This document shows positions 1 through 5,887 of a stretch of DNA of 7,397 nt, piece by piece. The translations under genes were made by a program, and so were the position numbers. Each line of letters starts with the position of its first letter. Position 1 is the stretch's first letter. The DNA comes from an uncultured Bacillus sp. GTDB lineage: Bacteria > Bacillota > Bacilli > Bacillales > Cytobacillaceae. Location of the stretch: NCBI GenBank assembly GCA_937902115.1, contig CALGSR010000462.1, forward strand, positions 1-7,397, given 5' to 3'. Below the pieces are notes generated by a model, which was not told where the DNA came from, did not search any database, and was given only the letters and a program-made list of their open reading frames with translations.

Positions 1-86
1 AAGTTGAAAAGATTCGTATTAAGAAGGCTGAGGCGCGAGGTGGTTTCAAGGATAGAGTATTCTTAATCGAGGTTCAAGATGGCTAA
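1..86 (+). CDS. C-terminal end of a MazG-like nucleoside triphosphate pyrophosphohydrolase (5' end outside window)
   Basis: Reading from base 3, 27 residues are open up to TAA at 84-86. They include KKAEARGGFKDRVFLIEV. From memory, this matches the conserved tail (KKAEERGGF...IFLIEV) of the roughly 100-aa MazG-like proteins often annotated as phosphoribosyl-ATP or nucleoside triphosphate pyrophosphohydrolase, which split NTPs to NMP and pyrophosphate. The catalytic helices lie upstream and cannot be seen. The stop overlaps the next gene's start by 8 bp (ATGGCTAA), which points to translational coupling and one operon. The family call rests on a short but distinctive tail. The other two frames here are closed or not protein-like. 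Confidence 0.72.
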   Translation, partial: VEKIRIKKAEARGGFKDRVFLIEVQDG

Positions 87-2514
87 AATTCAATTGATTA
101 CATCGCAATTAATAGGCCATCTTATTATTGAAATGGACCGTGCAAGCAGTATCTACATATTGACTTCTTTTGCAATGAACTCCGGTGTTGAAGTAATCGA
201 AGACGGACTAAAGAGAGCAGCGGATCGTGGAGCCGAGATTAAAATTTGCACAGGAGATTATTTATTTGTTACTCAGCCGGAAGCTTTGCAGTCACTTATT
301 AATATTCATAGTAAAATTGAAGTCCGATTATGGCAGAGTAATGGAACATCCTTTCATCCTAAAGCCTATATCTTTCAGAATAATGATAATGGCACGCTGA
401 TTGTCGGTTCATCTAACCTTTCGCGGTCTGCTCTTATATCTGGGATTGAATGGAATCTTTCGATGGCTAAAGAAAGTGGCCCGGACGCATATGATTTGGC
501 AATTAAAACATACATAGAAGATATTTTTCACAATGATCAAACCGTTAAAGTGAACGAAGAAACCATTAAAAGCTATCGAGAAAATTATGAAAAATATCAT
601 CAGAAACATCCGAATCTAGTGTCAACATGGACAAAGCAGGAAGAGATTGCATTGACGCTGCCGGTTGAGCGTGATAATGATCCTGAAATAATTAAGGATC
701 CGGATGTACCTTATGGAGAAATACAGCCGCGATTTGCACAGCCGGAAGCATTAGAACAACTGGAGACAACATTGGAGGAAGGCTATCAAAGTGCCTTAGT
801 TGTGATGGCGACCGGGTTAGGAAAAACCTATTTAGCAGGTTTTTTTGCTAAAAGGTATAAAAGAACACTTTTTATTGCCCATCGTGAGGAAATTCTGCTG
901 CAGGCGCAGCGTTCATTTAAACAGATTATGCCTGAGCGGTCAGGCGGTATCTATAATGGTAGGGCGAAGGAATGGGAGGCTGAAAGTATTTTTGCTTCCA
1001 TATTCACATTAAGTATGAAGCAGCATCTTGAAGCATTTCAGCCAGATGAATTTGATTTAATTATTATTGATGAGTTTCATCATGCAGCTGCTGATACGTA
1101 TCAACGGGTATTAGATTATTTTGAGCCGAATTTTCTGCTAGGGATTACGGCAACACCTGACCGTAATGATAATAAAGATGTGTATGCCATTTGTAATGGA
1201 AATGTTGCTTATCGAATTGATTTCTTGGAAGCGATTCAAAGGCATTGGTTGGCACCGTTTAGGTATATTGGCGTGTATGATGACACTGATTACTCGCAAT
1301 TAACCTGGCTAGGAACACGATATGCGGAGGAGGATTTACTTAAGGTTCAATTGCGTGAAGAGATGGCTGCGAACATCCTGCAAGCTTGGAAAGAGCATAA
1401 ACAAACCCGCACGATTGTATTTTGTTCCTCTATTCGCCAGGCAGTTTTTTTATCGAATTATTTTAATGAAAATGGATATAGCTCGATAAGCTTACATTCT
1501 AAACAAGTTGATGTCAGCCGAACAAAAGCGATCAATATGCTGGATAAAGGAGAAATTCACGCTATCTTCACAGTTGATCTTTTTAATGAGGGAGTGGATA
1601 TCCCATCTGTTGATACTCTGCTTTTTGTTCGACCAACAGAATCATTAACCGTGTTTACTCAGCAAGTTGGCCGAGGACTGCGTCTCCATGAGAAAAAAGA
1701 AGCCTGTGTAATTATTGATTTGATTGGAAACTACCGGAATGCTGACATCAAGTTATCTGTTTTTGATACACAGGCTGACGAGAAGAAGAAAAACAAGAAC
1801 AGCGAACCGACAGTTCCTGCGTTATGTTCCTTTGATTTAGATATCCGGGTTATTAACCTGCTTGAAGAAATGGCACGAAAAAAACATCCGCGAATGCAAA
1901 AACTGTATGACGATTATATTGCGTTGAAGCAGGAGCTTGGCAGAAGACCGACCTATTTGGAATTGCATTTAATAGGCGGTTCGGATTCTGCTATTTATAA
2001 GCAAGAATTTAAATCTTATATTGGATTTCTGTTATGGGCGGGAGAATTATCAGAACGGGAAAAAGAAGTTTATCGCCGTTATGAACATTGGATTGTGGAA
2101 GCTGAGAAAACAGGAATGGCGAAAAGTTATAAAATGGTTGTTTTAAAGGTAATGCTTAACCGAGGTGTAGACGGATGGTTTCTACCTATTACATCAAAGG
2201 AAGCGGCACGAGGCTTTCATCAATACTTAACAGAGGAAGAATATCGAAAACGAACCGATTTTTCGGATAAATCTGGTAAACGGCTATGGGAATACAACGA
2301 AACCAAAGTTAGCAGCCTCATATCCAGAATGCCAATGAGCAAATGGAGTAGCAGTTCTAAAGGATTAATCACATTTGAAAATGATATTTTTCAGATTCAT
2401 ATTGATGTTTCAGAGAAAGATAGGGAAATGCTATATCAATGGACCAAAGAAATTTGTGAATACCGTCTGCATCATTATTTTGAGCGTAAAGAAAAACGCA
2501 ATAATACTAAGTAA
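79..2514 (+). CDS. PLD-nuclease / superfamily 2 DEAH-type helicase fusion protein
   Basis: This 811-aa protein has two recognisable parts. Residues ~1-140 form a phospholipase-D-like nuclease domain with H93-P-K95, then GSSN at 110-113 and EWN at 124-126. Residues ~215-560 form a two-lobed SF2 ATPase: RFAQPEALEQL (218-228), Walker A ATGLGKT (244-250), DEFH Walker B (331-334), TATP (357-360), EGVDIP (504-509) and the arginine-finger motif QQVGRGLR (528-535). Residues ~600-811 are a mostly helical C-terminal region that I recall, unverified, as resembling the DUF3427-type tails of such helicases. It is probably a cytoplasmic, ATP-driven enzyme acting on DNA or RNA with phosphodiesterase activity. 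The start ATG lies 6 nt after GAGG (69-72) and overlaps the upstream MazG-like gene. The usual HKD aspartate (five residues after the lysine) is Q100; D103 is near. Substrate and role are unknown; defence or repair is inference. Confidence 0.9.
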   Translation: MAKIQLITSQLIGHLIIEMDRASSIYILTSFAMNSGVEVIEDGLKRAADRGAEIKICTGDYLFVTQPEALQSLINIHSKIEVRLWQSNGTSFHPKAYIFQNNDNGTLIVGSSNLSRSALISGIEWNLSMAKESGPDAYDLAIKTYIEDIFHNDQTVKVNEETIKSYRENYEKYHQKHPNLVSTWTKQEEIALTLPVERDNDPEIIKDPDVPYGEIQPRFAQPEALEQLETTLEEGYQSALVVMATGLGKTYLAGFFAKRYKRTLFIAHREEILLQAQRSFKQIMPERSGGIYNGRAKEWEAESIFASIFTLSMKQHLEAFQPDEFDLIIIDEFHHAAADTYQRVLDYFEPNFLLGITATPDRNDNKDVYAICNGNVAYRIDFLEAIQRHWLAPFRYIGVYDDTDYSQLTWLGTRYAEEDLLKVQLREEMAANILQAWKEHKQTRTIVFCSSIRQAVFLSNYFNENGYSSISLHSKQVDVSRTKAINMLDKGEIHAIFTVDLFNEGVDIPSVDTLLFVRPTESLTVFTQQVGRGLRLHEKKEACVIIDLIGNYRNADIKLSVFDTQADEKKKNKNSEPTVPALCSFDLDIRVINLLEEMARKKHPRMQKLYDDYIALKQELGRRPTYLELHLIGGSDSAIYKQEFKSYIGFLLWAGELSEREKEVYRRYEHWIVEAEKTGMAKSYKMVVLKVMLNRGVDGWFLPITSKEAARGFHQYLTEEEYRKRTDFSDKSGKRLWEYNETKVSSLISRMPMSKWSSSSKGLITFENDIFQIHIDVSEKDREMLYQWTKEICEYRLHHYFERKEKRNNTK

Positions 2515-2525
2515 TTGAGGTAGTT

Positions 2526-2891
2526 ATGATGACATGTGTATTTTGTGAAATGAGTAATAAAGTTTTGGAAAACGAACTTGCTATGGCGTTTTACGATAAG
2601 TACCCAGTAAATAAAGGCCACCTGCTCATCATTCCCAAGCGGCATGTTGAGCAGTACTTTGATTTAACCGAACAAGAGAGAAAAGCTATTGACCAATTGC
2701 TGTTTGAAGGAAAGAAACTACTTGATGAACAAACTCAACCGGATGGCTACAATATCGGAATCAATTGCGGGGAAGCAGCGGGCCAAACGATCTTTCATGT
2801 TCATGTTCATTTGATTCCAAGGTATAATGCTGATATGGATGATCCACGCGGAGGTGTGCGTGGGGTTATCCCAGAGAAACGGATTTATTAA
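2526..2891 (+). CDS. HIT-family (histidine triad) nucleotide hydrolase/transferase
   Basis: This 121-aa protein carries the histidine triad HVHVHLI at residues 91-97; by family knowledge the middle histidine, H93, is the nucleophile that becomes nucleotidylated. Also visible are C4-x2-C7 and the GHLLIIPKRH segment (31-40), which with H91 could form the zinc site found in many bacterial HIT proteins. The GQTIFH run before the triad is also typical. Family members cleave dinucleoside polyphosphates or nucleotide phosphoramidates; the substrate here cannot be read from sequence. The gene starts 11 bp after the helicase stop, with GAGG at 2517-2520. Two adjacent ATGs (2526 and 2529) both fit, at 5 or 8 nt spacing. 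No convincing terminator follows. The spacing argues for work with the helicase and the pyrophosphohydrolase. Confidence 0.93.
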   Translation: MMTCVFCEMSNKVLENELAMAFYDKYPVNKGHLLIIPKRHVEQYFDLTEQERKAIDQLLFEGKKLLDEQTQPDGYNIGINCGEAAGQTIFHVHVHLIPRYNADMDDPRGGVRGVIPEKRIY

Positions 2892-2963
2892 CAAATCACT
2901 AAGCTTATTTTTCAAAACATTAATGTAATAATACGATAAAGTGGAATGATGTAAATAGAGTAG

Positions 2964-2969
2964 TATAAT
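2964..2969 (+). promoter_or_regulatory. Possible -10 box ahead of the small membrane protein gene
   Basis: A perfect TATAAT lies 75 bp before the ATG at 3045, in the 153-bp gap after the HIT gene. No good -35 box is found 16-18 bp upstream and the region is AT-rich, so this is only a candidate. If real, it would separate the membrane gene from the helicase cassette. Confidence 0.3.
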
Positions 2970-3032
2970 TTATTAGGATTATTTGTATTTGTAAAAATTG
3001 AAAAGATTCTATATCTATCCGATAAATTAATT

Positions 3033-3037
3033 GGAGG
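3033..3037 (+). promoter_or_regulatory. Ribosome binding site that fixes the start at 3045
   Basis: GGAGG is followed after 1 nt by an in-frame GTG (3039) and after 7 nt by ATG (3045). Only the ATG has usable spacing, so the upstream GTG is part of the leader and the protein begins MEATDISP. Confidence 0.8.
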
Positions 3038-3044
3038 TGTGGAT

Positions 3045-3326
3045 ATGGAAGCTACAGACATTAGTCCTTTAAAAAATATGCTTAGTACTATTGCTGTGCA
3101 ATTGGTAATTGGGGTTGCTATTTGCGCATTAGTTTATTTTTTTACATTTATTATTTTGCGTGCTATTAAAGTTCCACCAAAAATTGCAAATCTCATATCA
3201 GGAGCATTATTTTTAGTCGCGATATATTATTTACAAACGGATTCATATCTGTTGTCTAATGAGTCACATGCAGGAGGAAAAGTTGATAAGCAACTCCGCC
3301 CTATATTTTTTAAGGCGTCATCTTAA
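3045..3326 (+). CDS. Small two-helix membrane protein of unknown function
   Basis: The 93-aa product has two strongly hydrophobic stretches, at residues ~17-41 (after MLSTIAVQLV) and ~48-65 (LISGALFLVAIYYLQ). They are separated by a short basic loop, RAIKVPPK. The N-terminus is short and polar, and the tail is polar and basic. I do not recognise the family and assign no function. The last codons and the TAA lie inside a terminator hairpin (3312-3337), which is unusual. The tail after about residue 70 is less protein-like, so the original 3' end may have been altered. The neighbours are the HIT gene 153 bp upstream and decayed DNA downstream. Confidence 0.65.
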   Translation: MEATDISPLKNMLSTIAVQLVIGVAICALVYFFTFIILRAIKVPPKIANLISGALFLVAIYYLQTDSYLLSNESHAGGKVDKQLRPIFFKASS

Positions 3327-3337
3327 GATGGCGTTTT
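3312..3337 (+). terminator. Rho-independent terminator overlapping the stop codon of the membrane protein gene
   Basis: Self-complementary arms around GCGTCATCTT / AAGATGGCG, with one T-G wobble pair, are followed by TTTT. The TAA stop (3324-3326) is at the centre of the dyad. There is no U-run in the opposite direction. Confidence 0.65.
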
Positions 3338-3441
3338 ATCTGTTTAGATAATCGTAATAATGGTTAAACAACAATGGAATTAATATTTGCCACTTTAAAC
3401 TGATTCCTTGTAATTTTGTTTAGAACTCTAAATACTTCTTA

Positions 3442-3468
3442 GGTACTATCAATATAACTGATAGTACC
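3442..3468. repeat. Perfect 10-bp inverted repeat with 7-nt loop
   Basis: GGTACTATCA (3442-3451) and TGATAGTACC (3459-3468) are exact reverse complements around ATATAAC. No convincing U-run follows on either strand, so it is a weak terminator at best. It lies 18 bp beyond the stop of the minus-strand pseudogene and could be that gene's old terminator or a protein-binding dyad. Confidence 0.5.
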
Positions 3469-3485
3469 AGTGAATTTTGTGTTAT

Positions 3486-3935
3486 TTAATCATTATTACT
3501 GTATTCATACCCCAATAAAATAAAAACGTCTTTTATTTCTTCAAACATAGCATTGATTACTTCATCTTCATAAGAATAAGCAGGGGTATATATTTGAATT
3601 AATAGCTCTTGCCAGATTTCATTGATAAAAGGCCTTTTAGGAACAGTATTATCGTATGATTTTAATTTTTCACGTGTTGTCTTCGCATATACCTATCGAT
3701 CATTTTCAATCTTCTTAATAGTAAGCAGGAACGGAGTTTCCTTAAAATTAAATAATCATTTAATAAACCCACTAAGATATTGATAAAGTTCTGCTAAATC
3801 TTGTTCTTTTCCTACAATACAATTGGGATACTATTTGATTTCACCAATATTGGATAGTTTAAAACCATTTGGAACAGGAAGACCTGAAGCACAAATAACC
3901 AAGTAGTCTGCAAAGAAAATCAACCCCGTTATAGC
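3486..3935 (-). pseudogene. Decayed gene of unknown function with three in-frame stops
   Basis: Read on the minus strand in a single frame, this stretch is protein-like throughout but broken by TAG, TGA and TAG (after ...SNIGEIK, ...QYLSGFIK and ...IKKIENDR). It ends at a natural TAA (3486-3488). Protein-like segments include DYLVICASGLPVPNGFKLSN near the N-terminal side and INEIWQELLIQIYTPAYSYE with FEEIKDVFILLGYEY near the C-terminus. There is no frameshift, only stops, which suggests fairly recent decay by point mutation. The 5' side ends exactly at the edge of a 31-bp palindrome (3936-3966) with no start codon or ribosome site, so the N-terminus is also missing. I do not recognise the family. 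Confidence 0.6.
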
Positions 3936-3966
3936 TAAGCGAACAGTGCCTGGCACTGTTCGCTTA
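3936..3966. repeat. Perfect 31-bp REP-like palindrome
   Basis: The arms TAAGCGAACAGTGCC (3936-3950) and its exact reverse complement (3952-3966) flank a single T. It shares the core GTGCC-T-GGCAC and the flank AGCGAA with the elements at 5663-5753 and with half copies at 6040 and 7039. From memory, GTGCCTGGCAC palindromes are common dispersed repeats in some Bacillaceae genomes. Here it forms the junction between two oppositely oriented broken genes. Confidence 0.85.
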
Positions 3967-4148
3967 ATAACCCAGCTCCCGTATCATTTCTTGATTTTTT
4001 CAAAAAATTACCAAATGAAGATAATAAGTGGATTTTTCGCAAGACAGTGATCCTAAATTCGGGTATGATGCCAACCTTGATTGTTCCGAAAGGGCAGCTT
4101 GACGGCATATTTTTTGTCAAAGAGGTCTCTCCTCCTAATTACTTGTAA
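3967..4148 (+). pseudogene. 3' fragment of an unidentified plus-strand gene
   Basis: From the palindrome edge a plus-strand frame stays open to TAA at 4146-4148. It gives about 59 natural-looking residues, including PVSFLDFFKKLPNEDNKWIF, RKTVILNSGMMPTLIVPKGQ and the end FFVKEVSPPNYL. There is no start codon with a ribosome site; the frame runs back only into the palindrome, where it meets a stop. A plus-oriented terminator follows at 4191-4227, which supports this strand as the original coding one. The 5' part has been lost, apparently at the repeat. I do not recognise the family. An antisense frame (3935-4120) is also open, but its protein is less natural. Confidence 0.5.
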
Positions 4149-4190
4149 TTGAAACTAGATACAGGTGAAGGATGATATCAGCCATGAAAG

Positions 4191-4227
4191 GGCTCCTAAA
4201 CGCAAGAAGTGTGCAGGAGTCTTTTTT
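4191..4227 (+). terminator. Rho-independent terminator between convergent genes
   Basis: The stem GGCTCCT (4191-4197) pairs with AGGAGTC (4215-4221) with one G-T pair across a 17-nt loop, followed by six T. It serves the plus-strand gene fragment ending at 4148. Its T-run overlaps the stop codon of the convergent HTH gene. Confidence 0.6.
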
Positions 4228-5023
4228 ATTCATTTGGCTGCTCCATGTTCTCACAGTTCATGCGAACCAACTCCAGTATAAAGATTTCATGGAACTTTTT
4301 ATCAAGAATCCCATAGTAATAGGCAATTGGATTGTGAACCTTGATGGTCTTCATTTTTCGAACGAATTGTTTAAAGGAGTGGATGGCTGTAATGAGAACA
4401 ATTTCAGGATCCTCCTCACAGACATTGCGATATGCAGCGATTTTGGCCATTTTCCAATATTCCTCAATGGTTTTCGCATCATTGAAATAGCACTTCACCA
4501 ATTTCATAAATTTTCTTGGAACTCGATCGTTTGTATAGCTAGAATCTAACTGAGACGGTTCTTCTTGACGTTTATTTAGATCTTTTATTTTGTTAGTTTT
4601 AGAAAGATTACTAGTTTCATTATGGCAGTTCATTTTTTCCGCTTTAGGTGGTTCATTGGTAGGAAAAGGTTGAAATACATAGAGGTTACTCGACTGAGAT
4701 CCGTTTTTTCGCTCCGTTTCATAAGTAGTGAGAAGGCCAAGCTTCTTTGCTTTTCCAAGCATGCGTTTAAAAGTAGAACGCGAAATGCCGCTCTCATTGT
4801 ACTCTTCATGGATCGCTTTTAAAATCGTGCCAATTTTGGCATGACAAACACCTGGGATTTTCGCTGCAAAACGAACTAAGCGTTTCAGCCCCATTAATTC
4901 TCCTTTTGAAAAATCCCTCTTATGCTCCGCCATCCACATTTCGAAGTGATGGTTAAACTGTGGTAGTGATTGAAAGTTTGAATATTGCTCGTACTGTTCC
5001 ATTGTACCTGATTTGATATTCAT
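4226..5023 (-). CDS. Helix-turn-helix protein of a Bacillus replication/cytosolic type
   Basis: With the chosen ATG at 5023 the product is 265 aa. Residues ~62-117 form a winged-helix-like DNA-binding region: a first helix around AKIGTILKAIHEE, a recognition-helix segment GISRSTFKRMLGKAKKLGLL, and a wing around RKNGSQSSNLYVF. The C-terminal half is charged and helical (DRVPRKFMKLVKCYFNDAKT, then NPIAYYYGILDKKF). From memory this layout matches a Bacillus family often labelled cytosolic or HTH/replication protein and seen on chromosomes and plasmids; I cannot verify that here. The frame is open to 5134, but the extra N-terminus is hydrophobic and unlike a DNA-binding protein. ATG 5023 follows AGGCAGG by 8 nt; ATG 5002 (MEQYEQY) is an equally plausible start. 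Iteron-like repeats lie 128-187 bp upstream and may be its binding sites. Confidence 0.75.
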   Translation of the reverse strand: MNIKSGTMEQYEQYSNFQSLPQFNHHFEMWMAEHKRDFSKGELMGLKRLVRFAAKIPGVCHAKIGTILKAIHEEYNESGISRSTFKRMLGKAKKLGLLTTYETERKNGSQSSNLYVFQPFPTNEPPKAEKMNCHNETSNLSKTNKIKDLNKRQEEPSQLDSSYTNDRVPRKFMKLVKCYFNDAKTIEEYWKMAKIAAYRNVCEEDPEIVLITAIHSFKQFVRKMKTIKVHNPIAYYYGILDKKFHEIFILELVRMNCENMEQPNE

Positions 5024-5132
5024 CCTGTTTACCTGCCTTTTATGGAAAATAAATGCGGGCTTTTTATCCCGGTTATCTCTACCATAAAGGGAATAAAGAA
5101 ATGTTGCGAATGCTAAAATAATATTTCCCATC

Positions 5133-5161
5133 ATTTCCCGACCGTTTCGTGGTAGGGAAAT
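5133..5161. repeat. 11-bp inverted repeat overlapping the first iteron
   Basis: ATTTCCCGACC (5133-5143) and GGTAGGGAAAT (5151-5161) are reverse complements with one mismatch around a 7-nt loop, GTTTCGT. The right arm is the start of the first direct repeat, so the left arm is an inverted copy of the same unit. This looks like a dimer-type binding site next to tandem sites. Confidence 0.6.
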
Positions 5162-5210
5162 ATCATTTGGTAGGTAGGAAATGACATTTGGTAGGTAGGA
5201 AACGGCATTT
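5151..5210. repeat. Three tandem iteron-like direct repeats
   Basis: The units are 5151-5168 (18 nt), 5169-5189 and 5190-5210 (21 nt each). The two 21-nt units share GGTAGGTAGGAAA, two variable bases and a closing CATTT; the first is GGTAGGGAAATATCATTT. The 21-nt period (two helical turns) would place bound proteins on one face. They lie upstream of the minus-strand HTH gene and next to an AT-rich stretch (~5206-5250). This is the usual layout of a replication origin or an autoregulated operator; which of the two cannot be decided from sequence. Confidence 0.75.
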
Positions 5211-5414
5211 TAAGTACAAAATTTTTAGAAAGTAAAAAATTTGAGTCACTTGATAATGATCGCTGATAACTAAAATAGGGGGAATTTGGCTATTTTTCCA
5301 CCAATTGCCTAATATCATGTAAGGAACAATGGCGATGAATGAATAGCTGGTACAGGAGACTTTAATCGATAGTTAGCGGCTATTATTCGTCCAATTCATA
5401 TAGTTTTAAGCGTT
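5211..5414. other. Gene-free AT-rich stretch beside the iterons
   Basis: No convincing coding frame, ribosome site or terminator was found. The left 40 bp are very AT-rich (ATTTTTAGAAAGTAAAAAAT), as expected for a DNA-unwinding element if the iterons are an origin. The remainder looks like decayed intergenic DNA. Confidence 0.35.
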
Positions 5415-5662
5415 TTATTCCTCTGGCACCCTTGTAACGCTAACAAATGACCAGCCTTTAGAGTCGAGCCAATCCTGGAATTCCGAATAAAACGTATCTT
5501 CATCAACATTCTCATCTGCTTCAATATATCCGTCAATGTCAAAGGAAGTTTTTTTATTATTAATGGCATTTTCATAGGGAATGAACTTATTATAGAAATC
5601 TTTTGTTTGAACTGATTTTTCCAACTCTTGTATTCTTTCCTCATGGTTCTTCAGAGACGAAC
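5415..5662 (-). pseudogene. 3' part of an unknown small gene, 5' end lost at a palindrome
   Basis: About 80 natural-looking residues run on the minus strand to TAA at 5415-5417. They include a coiled-coil-like start (HEERIQELEKSVQTKDFYNK), an acidic middle (SFDIDGYIEADENVDEDTF) and the tail FQDWLDSKGWSFVSVTRVPEE. The frame continues upstream only through the palindromes at 5663-5753. The nearest in-frame ATG (5678) lies inside a palindrome and has no Shine-Dalgarno site. The gene therefore appears to have lost its start to the repeat, or could be expressed as an 87-aa protein starting in the repeat. The family is not recognised. Confidence 0.5.
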
Positions 5663-5705
5663 AAGTGCCAGGCACCATCCAAAAATTGGTCGGTGCCTGG
5701 CACTT
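5663..5705. repeat. REP-like inverted repeat with 14-bp perfect arms
   Basis: AAGTGCCAGGCACC (5663-5676) and GGTGCCTGGCACTT (5692-5705) are exact reverse complements. The 15-nt loop contains the small dyad CCAAAAATTGG. Each arm is itself nearly palindromic around GTGCC-GGCAC, so alternative foldings are possible. It belongs to the same family as 3936-3966 and 5717-5753. Confidence 0.85.
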
Positions 5706-5716
5706 ATTTATTTCTA

Positions 5717-5753
5717 ATTTTAGCGAAAAGTGCCTGGCACTGTTCGCTAAAAT
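5717..5753. repeat. REP-like palindrome with 18-bp arms and one mismatch
   Basis: The left arm (5717-5734) reads ATTTTAGCGAAAAGTGCC and the right arm (5736-5753) is its reverse complement with one mismatch, around a central T. It is the same design as the element at 3936-3966 (AGCGAA-N-AGTGCC-T-GGCACT-GTTCGCT). It lies 11 bp from the inverted repeat at 5663-5705, forming a cluster of two. Confidence 0.85.
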
Positions 5754-5839
5754 GTGAGTGCTCAGAACCTTGAGGGGATTTTTTGTATCAAGAAACATCT
5801 CATATGCTGGTTTGTAATGGGTGCTGAGGAGAGGGAATA

Positions 5840-5887
5840 ATGGAATCTGAGAAGAATATAAAAGAAAATGGAGGTCCGTATAAATGA
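5840..5887 (+). CDS. Tiny ORF (15 aa) coupled to the next small ORF
   Basis: The product is MESEKNIKENGGPYK. AGGAG at 5827-5831 is 8 nt upstream of the ATG, and its TGA overlaps the next ATG (ATGA at 5884-5887). That arrangement is typical of translational coupling, so it may be a leader peptide or the remnant of a larger gene. It has no recognisable family. Evidence is limited to the ribosome site and the overlap. Confidence 0.3.
   Translation: MESEKNIKENGGPYK

Noticed and set aside
409..609. Minus-strand 66-aa frame within the helicase gene
   Set aside because: It is antisense to the PLD domain, whose motifs are intact.
2718..2915. Minus-strand 65-aa frame across the HIT gene
   Set aside because: It is antisense to the histidine triad and has no supporting motif.
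3935..4120. Minus-strand 61-aa frame beginning near a GGAGG-like site
   Set aside because: The opposite strand gives a more natural protein tail with a following plus-oriented terminator, and this frame simply runs into the palindrome; I take it as antisense, with moderate confidence.
3967..4225. Considered as an insertion-sequence remnant
   Set aside because: No transposase motif, terminal inverted repeats or target-site duplication could be recognised.
4172..4549. Plus-strand 125-aa frame
   Set aside because: It is antisense to the HTH gene, whose protein is clearly coherent over the same bases.
5251..5390. Loose inverted similarity between 5253-5270 and 5371-5387
   Set aside because: It needs several gaps and mismatches, which is within chance for AT-rich DNA.
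5396..5644. Minus-strand 82-aa frame beginning MRKEYKSW
   Set aside because: It overlaps the 5415-5662 frame in another register; its residues are less natural and the ribosome site is poor, though it is the only one of the two with an ATG outside the repeat.
3936..5753. Palindromes considered as a CRISPR array
   Set aside because: Copies are irregularly spaced, differ from one another, have no uniform spacers and are full palindromes; there are no cas genes.
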